64,000 bases of DNA from Leuconostoc pseudomesenteroides KCTC 3652 (GCF_014634745.1 NZ_BMBP01000008.1:1-64000); one strand, 5' to 3'. Shown: positions 22,006 to 32,360, numbered from the stretch's first letter. Translations and numbers: made by a program. Notes: generated by a model from the letters alone, not told the origin.

Positions 22006-23415
22006 TTAGTGTGTTTCGAGTTGATAGGTTGTGAACTGACCTAACAAATTTTTGCCGTCAATTTTGATGATAGGGGCGTCATTAGTATAGAATCTCTCTG
22101 TGAATACTTTTTCACCATTTTGAACGAATATTTCAACGACGCTTTTATCAATATATAAGGAAAGTGTTATTTCTGTTGATTGTGCAATTGTTGCAAACCG
22201 ATTATCTTGAGGATGATCCTGATGTGTTAGTCGGAATTGCTGGTTAGCATTATCAAAATTGAGCGTGATAATATCTTGCTTTTTGCTATTTTGGAAGTGT
22301 AAGTTAAAATTTTGGGCGGTGAGATTGAGTTGAACTTCAACAGTTGCTGAATGACCATCTAATAGCGTTTGTACTGATGACAAACTGCCACTGCTTAATA
22401 ACTGTTTCCGTAAAGCGCGAACTTCGGTGACTGGACGCATCAATAAACGGTCATTGGCTAGGATAAGTTCGCGAGGTAAGGTGAGCATACCTGCCCAGCC
22501 ATCTGCTTTTTCAGGAAATTCGCTTTCCCACATATCCGCCCAGCCAATAACGATTCGGCGACCCTCCGGTGCCAAAAGAGTTTGTGAGGCGTAAAAGTCA
22601 TGACCATTATCTAATTCTTGAAATTCGCCTCGGTCAAATTGATTTTTGGCGTAATCGTAATGGCCTACAAAGTAACCTGTTTGATAGAGATTACGTAATT
22701 TTTGGGGCTGGGTTTCAATTTTCATAGGTGAGGTGAGTAGGATATGACGACCGTTGAGGGTGAAAAAATCAGGGCATTCCCACATGTCACCTTCGGTTGC
22801 GACAGATCGTGATTTGTCGAGTTCACCTAGATATTGCCAATCAAAAAGATTTTCGGATTGATAGATTAAGGCACGACCGAGTCCATCTTGTGATTGATTG
22901 CCTAAAATGACATAGTAATTGCCATCATATTCCCAAATTTTAGGATCCCGAAAGTGGTGCGTGCTATCAGACGGCGCTTCAGCAATAATTGGGTTGTGCT
23001 CATACTTTGTAAAATGAACACCGTCATCGCTATAAGCTAGATTTTGATTTTGCCAGAAATGTTCAGGATCATTGTCGCCGTAGTAATGATGACCCGTATA
23101 AATCAGCCAAAGGCGACCGTCTTTGACAATGGCGCTTCCCGAAAATACGCCGTCTGTATCTTCAGCATCGCCAGGGGTTAATGCAATTGGTAAGTCTTCC
23201 CAGTGCATTAAATCACGGCTTCGTGCGTGCCCCCAATGCATTGGTCCCCATTCAGGTTTGTAGGGATAGTTTTGATAGAAAATATGATAATAGCCTTGAA
23301 AGTATACAAAACCATTAGGGTCATTCATCCAGCCATAGGTTGGTGCTAAATGAAATTCAGGGCGGTAGCGATCATTGGTTACCGTTGAGAATTTTTTTTC
23401 GAGTGTGTGTGACAT
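22006..23415 (-). CDS. scrB: Sucrose-6-phosphate hydrolase or beta-fructofuranosidase (GH32)
   Basis: 469 residues. Five-bladed propeller with WMNDPNG (nucleophile Asp32), FRDPKIW, and WECPDFF (acid/base Glu), plus a C-terminal beta-sandwich. No signal peptide, so it acts in the cytoplasm. Its partner here is a proton symporter and not a PTS, so the natural substrate is more likely free sucrose or a fructo-oligosaccharide than sucrose 6-phosphate. AAGGAG precedes ATG. Confidence 0.92.
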   Translation of the reverse strand: MSHTLEKKFSTVTNDRYRPEFHLAPTYGWMNDPNGFVYFQGYYHIFYQNYPYKPEWGPMHWGHARSRDLMHWEDLPIALTPGDAEDTDGVFSGSAIVKDGRLWLIYTGHHYYGDNDPEHFWQNQNLAYSDDGVHFTKYEHNPIIAEAPSDSTHHFRDPKIWEYDGNYYVILGNQSQDGLGRALIYQSENLFDWQYLGELDKSRSVATEGDMWECPDFFTLNGRHILLTSPMKIETQPQKLRNLYQTGYFVGHYDYAKNQFDRGEFQELDNGHDFYASQTLLAPEGRRIVIGWADMWESEFPEKADGWAGMLTLPRELILANDRLLMRPVTEVRALRKQLLSSGSLSSVQTLLDGHSATVEVQLNLTAQNFNLHFQNSKKQDIITLNFDNANQQFRLTHQDHPQDNRFATIAQSTEITLSLYIDKSVVEIFVQNGEKVFTERFYTNDAPIIKIDGKNLLGQFTTYQLETH

Positions 23416-23451
23416 ATTGTCTCCTTAAAGTATGTTTTGGATGTTGCGGCG

Positions 23452-24747
23452 TTACGAGTTAGCCAAAGGTGTTCCGTCGACGTGTTGTGTATCTTTTTTG
23501 AGAATGAAGAACGCGTAAACACCAGCAATCAAGACAATGACAGCAATGACATGGAATGTATTTTGATAACCTACGCGATCTCTAAGAATGCCCAATGGTG
23601 TTGATAAAATGACCTGTCCAATCTGGGCTGCAATCTGGAAACCAATCATATATAGAGAAGCAGATAGTTTGGTATTGAAGTGAAGGGTAAAGTATCTGAA
23701 AATTGATAACGTAAACATAGGTACTTCGAGAGAGTGCAGCATTTTAATGGCGGAAACGGCGTATGGATTGGCGTTAAATCCGCAAAGGCCAATTCGCAAG
23801 AACATAATAGCGACACCAATCATGAGTGTCCGTTTGACACCAACTTTTTGCATCACAATTGGTACGATACCTAACATTAGCGCTTCAAAGAATACTTGGA
23901 TACTGTTGAGCGTGCCGTATGTTTGTTGGCCAACTGCTACACTTGAGAATAACTTTGTATAGAAATCAGGAAACATTTGTGAATCAAAAATATTATAAAA
24001 AGTCCAAGTGAACATGATGAAAATAATCACCTGCCATAATTCAGACATTTTTAAAAGACGTAACATATCTGATAGCTTTGGTACTGAATCTTCGCGGGCT
24101 AACGTTTCGACAGCATGATTCGCATCACGCTCTTCTTTTGGCACCCAGAATATAAGAACCAATAATAGTAGCACACCAAATAATGAACCAAACCAGAAAT
24201 TTAAATGAGGGTTAATCACAAACAAAACACCGGCAAGTAGGGCCACAATAGCGTATCCGAATGATCCCCAAGCACGAGCTTGACCATATTCAAATGAGAA
24301 TACACGACTAAATCGTTCTGTGACCGCTTCTAGTATGCCAACTGCCGATAAAAAACCTGTCGATAGCACGACAGCACCGACCCACATACCGATTGCAAAA
24401 TGATTGACGAGGAGAGGGGCATAGACCCAAATAAAAAATGGACCAATTAGTGTAGATATAACAGCGTTAAAAATAAGTAAGTGTCGCTTGATGAATAGTT
24501 TGTCTTGAATTGTGCCATAAACAAACATCAAAATTAAACTGATCAATGAATTGGCGGAAAAAATAGTGCCAACTTGACTTCCAGATAGACCCAGACCATT
24601 TGTGTCGGAAGTCAACCATAGTTGGTAGAAACTCCACCAAATACCCCATGACGCAAAGAACAACAACATGCTAGTTGAACTTTGTAAATAAGACGCGTTT
24701 TTAAAGGTGCGCGTGCCTTTTTGATTATGATTCATTAGCAGATCCAT
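23452..24747 (-). CDS. MFS oligosaccharide:H+ symporter (LacY/CscB family)
   Basis: 431 residues, twelve membrane helices. The N-terminus LLFFASWGIWWSFYQLWLT and the central EYGQARAWGSFGYAIVALLAG are typical of the oligosaccharide:H+ symporter family, which includes the sucrose permease CscB. ATG 24735 (MNHNQ) is an alternative start. It is the first gene of the operon with the GH32 hydrolase. Sucrose or short fructans are the likely cargo, inferred from the partner. Confidence 0.88.
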   Translation of the reverse strand: MDLLMNHNQKGTRTFKNASYLQSSTSMLLFFASWGIWWSFYQLWLTSDTNGLGLSGSQVGTIFSANSLISLILMFVYGTIQDKLFIKRHLLIFNAVISTLIGPFFIWVYAPLLVNHFAIGMWVGAVVLSTGFLSAVGILEAVTERFSRVFSFEYGQARAWGSFGYAIVALLAGVLFVINPHLNFWFGSLFGVLLLLVLIFWVPKEERDANHAVETLAREDSVPKLSDMLRLLKMSELWQVIIFIMFTWTFYNIFDSQMFPDFYTKLFSSVAVGQQTYGTLNSIQVFFEALMLGIVPIVMQKVGVKRTLMIGVAIMFLRIGLCGFNANPYAVSAIKMLHSLEVPMFTLSIFRYFTLHFNTKLSASLYMIGFQIAAQIGQVILSTPLGILRDRVGYQNTFHVIAVIVLIAGVYAFFILKKDTQHVDGTPLANS

Positions 24748-24774
24748 TAACCTTTCTTAAAATGGCGTTCTAAA

Positions 24775-24824
24775 ATGTAAACGTTTACATAAGTGATTAT
24801 AATTGCAATTTTTTAGTATGTCAA
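24775..24824 (-). promoter_or_regulatory. Promoter and operator/cre of the symporter-hydrolase operon
   Basis: On the minus strand a perfect TTGACA (24824-24819), 17 bp and a perfect TATAAT (24801-24796). The palindrome ATGTAAACGTTTACAT (24775-24790) just downstream fits both the cre consensus and a LacI-type operator. Confidence 0.9.
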
Positions 24825-24887
24825 CCGATTGGCAGTTTTATTTTTGAATGTTTGTTTTTTTGATATATTACAAATAAAATAAAGAGC

Positions 24888-24916
24888 TTGCATATTCTTT
24901 CTTTCGGCTATATAAT
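24888..24916 (+). promoter_or_regulatory. Promoter of the YhgE/Pip gene
   Basis: TTGCAT (24888-24893), 17 bp, TATAAT (24911-24916). AAAGGAAACGG is the ribosome binding site. Confidence 0.75.
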
Positions 24917-24951
24917 TTATCCATAGATAAAAAAAGGAAACGGTAAAGTTC

Positions 24952-27168
24952 ATGAAATTTTGGAAAAGTACGGAGTGGCAACGTGTTCGAAAAATACGCG
25001 GTTTGCCATTATTACTAATTGGAATTGCACTCATTCCAAGCCTTTATGCGGTTATCTTCTTGTCATCATTGTGGGATGCGTATGGTAATGTCAACAAATT
25101 ACCGGTGGCAATTGTCAACCAAGATCGCGCTGCAAAGATTAACGGTAAGACGCAACATTTAGGAAATAACCTCACCAAAAATTTGGTAGATGGTAAGCAA
25201 CTAAAAATTATTAAAACCACTAAATCTCAAGCCGCATCAGGTTTGAAAAGTGGTAAATACTACATGACCATCACAATTCCTAGTGACTTCACTGAGAATT
25301 CTGGCACACTTTTGAGTAGTAATCCCGTGCAACCAGAAATAAAAATTGCTCACAACACAGGTCAAGGATTTATTGCTGAAAAAATGACAACATCAGCAGC
25401 CGAGAAATTGCAAACTAAAGTGTCACAATCGTTACAAAAAGTTTATAGTCAAACACTTGTAACCGCCACGACTGCTTCCAAGGACGGTTTTAATACTGGT
25501 TCTGAGGGTGCAAGTCAATTGAGCAGTGGTATCTCTCAATTACAAGATGGCACAAAGCAATTACAAACAGGCACGACCGCATTGCAAAGTGGTTCTGCCC
25601 AACTTGTAACTGGTTTGTCGCAGTATACAAGTGGTGTCTCATCAGCTAATTCTGGTTCTGCACAGTTAGTGGCAGGTGCGCAACAACTCGCCACACAACT
25701 TCAAAAAGTCAGTGATGAAATTAATGCAAAGCAACAAGCAAAGGCATCTGATTTGGCAAAGTTGGATGCTGGATTGACGGAGCTGACGAAAGGATTGGAA
25801 AAATTGGGGGAGATTGAAGCACCCAATATTGATTTGAATTCTGATGACATTAGTAGCAATGCACAAAATTTGACAACTAGCTTGGAGCAATTGGGGGGAA
25901 GTCTTACAAAGTCTGGGGCAAATTTAAAAAATATTTCTGATAGCTTATCAAAGTTAATTGCACAGAACCCACAACTAATAGCGGATCCAAGTGTGCAAAC
26001 AGTAATGAAAAACCTGCAAGATTTAAATACTAATCTACAAGATAGTGGTACTTCAGCAACCGCAAGTGGTCAGGCAGCCCAAAAAATCAACAAAGATCTG
26101 CAACCTTTAGTTGCAGCATTGCCAGAGCTAAAAAACTTACAAGCCCAACTTCCTGAACTGAAAGCTCTGTCTAAAGGTACGCAAGCAACTAAGGGTGCGC
26201 AACAAGCCATCAAAACCCTTAATGCGAGTCTCACTGAAGTTAGCAACGGTATCGCTACGCAAGCTGTTCCGGGAGCACAACAGTTAGCACAAGGTGCGAG
26301 TCAATTGAATGCCGGATTGAGTCAACTAAATGCTAATAGTGGCACCCTTAATCAAGGCGCTTCGCAGCTCAATTCTGGCACCACACAGTTACTAGAAGGT
26401 GAAAATCAAGCAATCGTTGCTCTTGGGCAAGCTAACACAGGTGCGCAAACGTTGTCACAAAAATTAGCTGATGGTGCTGTTAAATTATCAAGCATTCATA
26501 ATCAAAAATCTAATGTGACTGCTTTGTCAAAACCAGTTAAAAAAGATAATTCTGATTTATCTAAGGTTGCTAACAATGGTACTGGTATGGCACCATATAT
26601 GATGTCGGTCGGTCTGTTTGTTGGTATGGTTGCATTTAGTGCGATATTTGATTTCATGACTGTTGGCAAGAAACCGAAAAATGGTTTCCTCTGGTGGGCT
26701 GACAAGCAAACAGTTAATGCACCGGTCTGGATTGCACAAGCACTGTTGATGACGGCATTGCTATTTATCGTTGACGGTATGCAAACTCAAAAACCAGTCA
26801 TGACATTCGTAGTAGCTTTGGTAGCATCATTTGCCTTTAATCAATTCGTAATTCTGTTCAATGTTGCATTTGGTAAACTAGGATCTGGTATAATGCTAAT
26901 TTTGATGGTTTTGCAATTGAGTGCCAGTGCCGGAACTTATCCAATTGAGCTCTCAAATGGCTTCTTTAATGCAATTCACCCTTGGATGCCGATGACGTAT
27001 TCGGTTCACGCACTACGTGAAACAATTTCAATTGGTGGCAGTGTGGCGTTGGATCTAACCGTATTGTTGAGTTTGGGTATTGTTTCCATGATTCTGACAT
27101 GGGGTGTTTACCAAATGAAACTAAAGCATAATCAATTGTCATTTCCACAATCATCAGCTGCGGAATAA
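24952..27168 (+). CDS. YhgE/Pip domain membrane protein (ABC-2 permease-like, EsaA-related)
   Basis: 738 residues. One N-terminal helix (about 18-40), a large extracytoplasmic region (about 45-530) rich in Gln, Ser and Gly with repeated QL-x-G-x-x-QL patterns, probably coiled coil, then five helices at the C-terminus. This is the Pip/YhgE architecture, related to phage-infection proteins of Lactococcus and to EsaA of type VII secretion. Members act as phage receptors or as exporters. The function here is not known. The Rrf2 regulator downstream may control it. Confidence 0.9.
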   Translation: MKFWKSTEWQRVRKIRGLPLLLIGIALIPSLYAVIFLSSLWDAYGNVNKLPVAIVNQDRAAKINGKTQHLGNNLTKNLVDGKQLKIIKTTKSQAASGLKSGKYYMTITIPSDFTENSGTLLSSNPVQPEIKIAHNTGQGFIAEKMTTSAAEKLQTKVSQSLQKVYSQTLVTATTASKDGFNTGSEGASQLSSGISQLQDGTKQLQTGTTALQSGSAQLVTGLSQYTSGVSSANSGSAQLVAGAQQLATQLQKVSDEINAKQQAKASDLAKLDAGLTELTKGLEKLGEIEAPNIDLNSDDISSNAQNLTTSLEQLGGSLTKSGANLKNISDSLSKLIAQNPQLIADPSVQTVMKNLQDLNTNLQDSGTSATASGQAAQKINKDLQPLVAALPELKNLQAQLPELKALSKGTQATKGAQQAIKTLNASLTEVSNGIATQAVPGAQQLAQGASQLNAGLSQLNANSGTLNQGASQLNSGTTQLLEGENQAIVALGQANTGAQTLSQKLADGAVKLSSIHNQKSNVTALSKPVKKDNSDLSKVANNGTGMAPYMMSVGLFVGMVAFSAIFDFMTVGKKPKNGFLWWADKQTVNAPVWIAQALLMTALLFIVDGMQTQKPVMTFVVALVASFAFNQFVILFNVAFGKLGSGIMLILMVLQLSASAGTYPIELSNGFFNAIHPWMPMTYSVHALRETISIGGSVALDLTVLLSLGIVSMILTWGVYQMKLKHNQLSFPQSSAAE

Positions 27169-27227
27169 ATGACTTATAAACCTCACTCGTGGGGCTTTGT
27201 ACATAAAAAGTTGGGAGAAATATCATT

Positions 27228-27713
27228 ATGAAAATGTCTAGTGCTGTTGAGCAAAGTTTAGTTGTATTAGTCATGTTGGGACTACAAAAAGATGGACTGC
27301 CAGTTAAAAGTCACATTTTGAGTAAGCATCTTGAAGTTTCAGATTCCTATTTAAAAAAGACCATGCGAAAATTGGTTGTTGCCAATATTGTGGAAGCAAT
27401 TGCCAGCAAGGAGGGGGGCTTTCGTTTGGCACGTGCCACAAAGTCAATCACGTTATTGGACGTTTACGAAGCGATTGAGGGAAAGGACAGTTTTGTCCAT
27501 TCTACACAGCTAGCTGATAGAGTATTCCCAGCCAAAAAAGCGGTTGAAACAGGTACACAAGAAGTCCTATCAATCATATTTGATGCCGAGCAAGATTTCA
27601 AAAAGCGATTGAAGCAGTATTCAATTCTCGACTTGCTGAAGTTGCGCGAAGATGGTAGCGATGGCATTGATTGGCGTAATTATGAACCACAAAGTCAAAC
27701 GGCCTTTGTGTGA
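27228..27713 (+). CDS. Rrf2-family transcriptional regulator without cysteines
   Basis: 161 residues. Winged helix (SDSYLKKTMRKLVVANIVEAIASKEGGFRLAR) and dimerisation helix, as in Rrf2 proteins. It contains no Cys at all, so it cannot bind the Fe-S cluster of IscR or NsrR types. GGGAGAAA precedes ATG. It lies 59 bases after the YhgE/Pip gene in the same direction, so it may be its regulator. The effector is unknown. Confidence 0.85.
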   Translation: MKMSSAVEQSLVVLVMLGLQKDGLPVKSHILSKHLEVSDSYLKKTMRKLVVANIVEAIASKEGGFRLARATKSITLLDVYEAIEGKDSFVHSTQLADRVFPAKKAVETGTQEVLSIIFDAEQDFKKRLKQYSILDLLKLREDGSDGIDWRNYEPQSQTAFV

Positions 27714-27736
27714 TGGGTTTAAAATGTAAGAGATTA

Positions 27737-27757
27737 GGGACCAGCTGGTCCTTTTTT
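27737..27757 (+). terminator. Terminator after the Rrf2 gene
   Basis: Palindrome GGACCAGCTGGTCC followed by T's. Confidence 0.8.
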
Positions 27758-27774
27758 GTTTCGACAGGTTATTA

Positions 27775-27826
27775 TTGACGACAAATTATAATCATGATAA
27801 TATGAAGCAAAATGAAAGCGGTTACA
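27775..27826 (+). promoter_or_regulatory. Promoter and cre site of the AraC gene
   Basis: TTGACG (27775-27780), 17 bp, TAATAT (27798-27803) with TGa. The cre match TGAAAGCGGTTACA (27813-27826) lies at the expected start, implying CcpA repression. Confidence 0.78.
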
Positions 27827-27868
27827 TAAAAACTGTCAGTTTACAAAGAAACAAGAGGTATTGATCGT

Positions 27869-28732
27869 ATGACATATAGTCATGAAAGTATTCAAACAAC
27901 AAATGGATTACCGTTTCGCATTTTTAGTTTTAATGAGCAAAATGACGGCCGCTTTATCCCGAAACATTGGCACCAAAGTGTTGAGATGATATATTGCTTA
28001 TCTGGTCAATTGAAAGTTTGGCTGATTACTGAAGAATATATTTTACAAAAAAATGATTTCATGGTGATTAACACAAATACCGTTCATGCTACGCAGGGAC
28101 TCAAAAATAGTCAAGTCATGATTATTCAGTTACCAATACAATTTTTACGTGATGTGACCTTTGGTAAATATCCAAATGAATTTGTTTTTCAAATTAATAG
28201 GACAGTTATGAAAAGTGATTATGATGATGTTGTGTTGACTTATTTTAAGCAAATGGCGATATGCAGCCGATATTTCAAAGAAGGTCACAAAACGCACGAG
28301 TTATTAATGAATCTACACGTTATGTCTGATATATATGGTTTATTGTCAATTTTATGTGAACATTATGCCGATAAAACCATTGCTGCTAGAAGAAAATTGA
28401 CTTTTGATCGGACCAGATTGATTAAAGTGATTGATTACTTACATGACAATTTTGTTAATGAGATTACTTTGGCTTCTACCGCAAACGATTTCAATTTTTC
28501 CACTAGTTATTTTTCAAAATTTTTTCAACAAGGAATGGGGACGTCATTTACAAGTTATCTCCGTTCTATTCGTTTAGATGCTGCCTTTGAAAAGATGATG
28601 ACATCTGATTTAGATCTCACAACAATTGCTATTGATTGTGGGTTTGAGAGTTATCGTAATTTTTACAATGCTTTTATTGAAGTTTACCGTGTTGCACCTA
28701 GTGAATATCGGAAAATGTCAACAATAATGTGA
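27869..28732 (+). CDS. AraC-family regulator of the GH3/PTS locus
   Basis: 287 residues. An N-terminal cupin-like part (HWHQSVEMIYCLSGQL) and a C-terminal pair of helix-turn-helix motifs (ITLASTANDFNFSTSYFSKFF; LTTIAIDCGFESYRNFYNAFI). Typical of sugar activators in Firmicutes. It is followed by a PTS EIIC and a GH3 glucosidase, so it probably activates them in response to a beta-glucoside. The ligand is inference. Confidence 0.88.
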   Translation: MTYSHESIQTTNGLPFRIFSFNEQNDGRFIPKHWHQSVEMIYCLSGQLKVWLITEEYILQKNDFMVINTNTVHATQGLKNSQVMIIQLPIQFLRDVTFGKYPNEFVFQINRTVMKSDYDDVVLTYFKQMAICSRYFKEGHKTHELLMNLHVMSDIYGLLSILCEHYADKTIAARRKLTFDRTRLIKVIDYLHDNFVNEITLASTANDFNFSTSYFSKFFQQGMGTSFTSYLRSIRLDAAFEKMMTSDLDLTTIAIDCGFESYRNFYNAFIEVYRVAPSEYRKMSTIM

Positions 28733-28790
28733 TGGCCAAAATGACAAATATTTACATATTTTAAGCGATAAAACAGCAGGTTAGCCATCG

Positions 28791-28804
28791 AGAAAGCGCT
28801 TACA
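28791..28804 (+). promoter_or_regulatory. cre site before the PTS EIIC/GH3 genes
   Basis: AGAAAGCGCTTACA matches the cre consensus except at the first base. It lies 42 bases before the EIIC start. Confidence 0.7.
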
Positions 28805-28845
28805 ATTAAATTGTAAAATAAATAGTCAATTCGAAAGAGAGGCGC

Positions 28846-30137
28846 ATGATGAAATTTAACAAGGAAAAAGTAACGGGTCTATTTAACAATATGTCTCCGA
28901 CTTTAGACAAAATTGGGAAAAACAAGTATCTGCAAACAATTATGGGCGCTATGATGGCACTATTACCACCCATAATTTTGGGATCATTGGCGACACTGCT
29001 ATCGATATATACCAAAGATTTAAATTACAAACCGTTATCAAATATTTTAAATGGTATTGGCACTATTACGATTGGTGCTATGGCACTGTATTTATCATTT
29101 TTGATGGCTAAATATCTAGTTCAAAATTTTATGTCTGATCAAGATGATGGTACCGAGCAGGTATTATATCTCTAATGTCATTTTTGATCATGACACCATT
29201 AGGTTCTTATACATCTAATCATGTGGCCGTTACTGCTATTCCGGTAACGTGGCTTTCATCACAAGGTGTTTTTTCAGCAATGGTGATTGGATTAATCGTT
29301 GGCCGTTTATATATTTATATTGTGAAACACGGCTGGACAATTAAAATGCCAGCGGGTGTACCGCCAATGGTTTCACAATCGTTTGCAGCATTAATTCCGG
29401 GTATTTTTATAGGTATTATATTTGGTTTAGCCTCTTTCCTATTTGCCATATCATCATTTGGAAGCTTTCATCAAATGATTTTTTCCATTATTCAAGAGCC
29501 GTTAAGAGGAATTGGTGGCAACATCTGGGCAATGATTTTGGTTAGCTTACTGATGCAAATTATGTGGTTCTTTGGAATTCATGGTACTAATGTATTATTG
29601 CCGTTAGTAACCCCAATTTGGTTATCTATGGACGTTGAAAATCTTAATGCAGTTGCGAAAGGCGTCACACCGCCTAATATTATCGGATTAGGATTTTTCA
29701 ACATTATTACATGGGGCGGTTTGGCACTTGGATTAGTGATATTAATGCTTTTTGCTAAGAGTAAAAGATATAAAGAACTGGGTAAAATTGCTGTTGTACC
29801 GGCATTGTTTGGTATCACTGAACCGGTTATTTTTGGAACACCCTTAGTATTGAATTTTAATTTAGCTATTCCATTTATTTTTAACAATGCAATTGCACTT
29901 GGCATATCATATGTATTAATTAAATTAGGGATTGTTGCTCGATTTATCGGTTCGCAAGCGATTTTTGGGCTGCCATTAGGCTTCCATGCGGGAATTGAAG
30001 GACACGCTTCCATCATTATTCTGCAACTATTCCTTCAATTGGTTCTATCTACAATACTCTGGTATCCATGGTTTAAACACTTAGATAATCAAACTTATAA
30101 AGCAGAAATGGAGGGGGTAAATCATGTCGCCAACTAA
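28846..30137 (+). pseudogene. PTS lactose/cellobiose-type EIIC, frameshifted
   Basis: Two frames cover one EIIC. 28846-29175 gives 109 residues (SPTLDKIGKNKYLQTIMGAM) and then derails to a stop. From about 29152 the next frame reads AGIISLMSFLIMTPLGS, the normal continuation, and runs to 30137. A one-base change near 29147-29155 explains this. The joined protein would be about 429 residues, normal for the family. As written, the C-terminal part could start at ATG 29175 but would lack the first membrane segments. Either an inactivated gene or a sequence error. The stop overlaps the GH3 start. Confidence 0.85.
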
Positions 30138-32349
30138 CCTAAAAAAATTATTAAATAGTCTCACATTGCCCGAAAAAGTCGGTCAACTGGTGCAATTATC
30201 TGGTGAATTTTTTGACACAACACAGAATATTGTCACTGGACCAGTTCAAAAGCTGGGCTTGAATCCAGAAATGGTACCACTAGTTGGATCCGTTTTAAAT
30301 GTGGTGGGTGCTGAAAAAACAAGAAAAATACAGCAAGCATATCTTGAAAATAGTTCCCATAAAATTCCCTTGCTTTTTATGGCAGATATTGTTTATGGGT
30401 TGAAAACAGTTTATCCTATTCCACTTGGGATGGGTGCAACTTGGGATCCAAATCTAATTAGAACAGCATATCAAAATACGGCGTCAGAGGCTTATGCCAG
30501 TGGTGCTCACGTATCATTTGCGCCAATGGTAGACATTGTGCGGGATGCTAGGTGGGGAAGAAGCTTGGAGTCGACTGGCGAGGATCCTGTGTTGAACGCT
30601 AGCATGGCTGCAGCAATGGTAGAGGGATTTCAACATAATCTAGGCAAAGATTCAGGAATAGCGGCTTGTGTCAAACACTTTGCTGCCTATGGTGCTGCTG
30701 AATCTGGTAGAGAATATAATAGTGTCGATATGTCAGAAATGAAATTGTTTCAAGACTATCTACCGCCATATAAAGCAGCAGTAGATGCTGGCACCGAAAT
30801 GGTGATGACGTCTTTTAACACCATAAATGGTGTTCCCGTCACAGCTAGTTCATATCTATTGCATAACGTCCTCCGTGAAAAATGGGGATTTGAGGGTATC
30901 ATTATCAGTGATTATGCGGCAGTCAATGAACTCATAGCACATGGGTATTCTTCTAATCAATCTGAGGCTGCCAAAGACGCATTTGTGGCTGGTGTTGATA
31001 TTGATATGCAGTCTTCAGCCTATGCTAATAATTTAGATAGCATTATCACAGATGGTCAAGTAGATGAATCTAAACTCAATGCTGCTGTTCTAAAAGTATT
31101 GCAGTTAAAAAATAAATTAGGCTTGTTTGAAGATCCTTATCGAGGTGCTGATAAGCAAGTTGAATCAAATGCCATTTTATCTTCAGAAAAAAGAGAGTTA
31201 GCTAGAGAAGTCTCGAATAAAGCAATGGTATTATTAAAAAATGAAAAAAACATCCTGCCTCTAGACACAAGTAAAAAAATTGCTTTAATTGGACCATATT
31301 CAGATGAACAAGAATTACTAGGTTTGTGGGCAGTTCATGCCGACCGGAATGAAACAGTAACAATTGCTGATGCATTTCGTGAAGTGGTACCCTCTGATCG
31401 TCTGTTAGTTAGAAAGGGCACCAATATTACTGATGATGTCGAAATGTTACGTGGTTTGGGATTAAGCGATGACGTCATTAGCAAGAACATTTTAACCAAA
31501 AAACAAGCTAAAATGGAATTTGATAGCGCTATCGAAATTGCCAATAAATCAGATGTGGTTATTTTTGCAGCAGGTGAGCATACATTTGAGAGTGGTGAGG
31601 GTGGCAGTAAAACAAATATAACATTACCAGAAAACCAAAAAAAATTGATCAAGGCCATCAGAAAATTAGGTAAAAAAATTATCCTAGTGACAATTAATGG
31701 CAGACCGTTGGTTTTAACCGATATTATTGATGACGTCGATGCGGTTATTGTTGCATGGTTTCCAGGAACAGAAGGTGGTCATGCAATAGCTGATACAATC
31801 TTGGGCAAAACAAACCCTTCTGGCAGACTTTCGATGACTTTCCCTTATAGTGTGGGTCAGCTACCGATCTATTATAGCCGCCTCACGACGGGGCGTCCTG
31901 AGACAAAATCGACACATAGTAGCCGATTTACTTCCCGGTATATTGATTCCACCAATAATCCTTTGTTTCCCTTTGGATTTGGTTTATCTTATAGTCAATT
32001 TAATTATACTGACATGAAGCTGAGTGGTGATGTATTGCATGAAGGTGAAAAACTGACTGTATCAGTTGTGGTATCAAATCAAAGTGATCGAGATGGCATT
32101 GAAACAGTTCAGATGTATATACAGGATTTATTCGCCAAAGTAGTGCAACCGGAAAAACGTTTGAAAAGTTTCAAAAAAGTATTAGTTCCTGCAAGAAGTG
32201 AGGTAACAGTTTCTTTCGACATTGATGTAGAAATGTTAAAGTATTTTGATAATCAACTTCATTATAATTTTGATCCAGGAGACTTCAAAGTTTATGTTGG
32301 CCACGATAGCCTTCATTTAGCCGAAGCTAGGTTTGTTCTTCGAGCGTGA
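30124..32349 (+). CDS. GH3 beta-glucosidase
   Basis: 741 residues with the three-domain GH3 layout: TIM barrel with the ARWGRSLESTGEDP motif and nucleophile Asp263 in IISDYAAV, the sandwich domain with GEGGSKTNI, and a C-terminal fibronectin-III-like domain. No signal peptide, so it is cytoplasmic. GGAGGG precedes ATG and the start overlaps the EIIC gene by 14 bases. It probably cleaves beta-glucosides taken up by that transporter or another one. If EIIC is really dead, the enzyme depends on other importers. Confidence 0.93.
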   Translation: MSPTNLKKLLNSLTLPEKVGQLVQLSGEFFDTTQNIVTGPVQKLGLNPEMVPLVGSVLNVVGAEKTRKIQQAYLENSSHKIPLLFMADIVYGLKTVYPIPLGMGATWDPNLIRTAYQNTASEAYASGAHVSFAPMVDIVRDARWGRSLESTGEDPVLNASMAAAMVEGFQHNLGKDSGIAACVKHFAAYGAAESGREYNSVDMSEMKLFQDYLPPYKAAVDAGTEMVMTSFNTINGVPVTASSYLLHNVLREKWGFEGIIISDYAAVNELIAHGYSSNQSEAAKDAFVAGVDIDMQSSAYANNLDSIITDGQVDESKLNAAVLKVLQLKNKLGLFEDPYRGADKQVESNAILSSEKRELAREVSNKAMVLLKNEKNILPLDTSKKIALIGPYSDEQELLGLWAVHADRNETVTIADAFREVVPSDRLLVRKGTNITDDVEMLRGLGLSDDVISKNILTKKQAKMEFDSAIEIANKSDVVIFAAGEHTFESGEGGSKTNITLPENQKKLIKAIRKLGKKIILVTINGRPLVLTDIIDDVDAVIVAWFPGTEGGHAIADTILGKTNPSGRLSMTFPYSVGQLPIYYSRLTTGRPETKSTHSSRFTSRYIDSTNNPLFPFGFGLSYSQFNYTDMKLSGDVLHEGEKLTVSVVVSNQSDRDGIETVQMYIQDLFAKVVQPEKRLKSFKKVLVPARSEVTVSFDIDVEMLKYFDNQLHYNFDPGDFKVYVGHDSLHLAEARFVLRA

Positions 32350-32360
32350 AATATTAGAAA

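Noticed and set aside
29579-30016. A 145-codon minus-strand frame inside the PTS EIIC gene.
   Set aside because: Antisense shadow of a conserved membrane protein.
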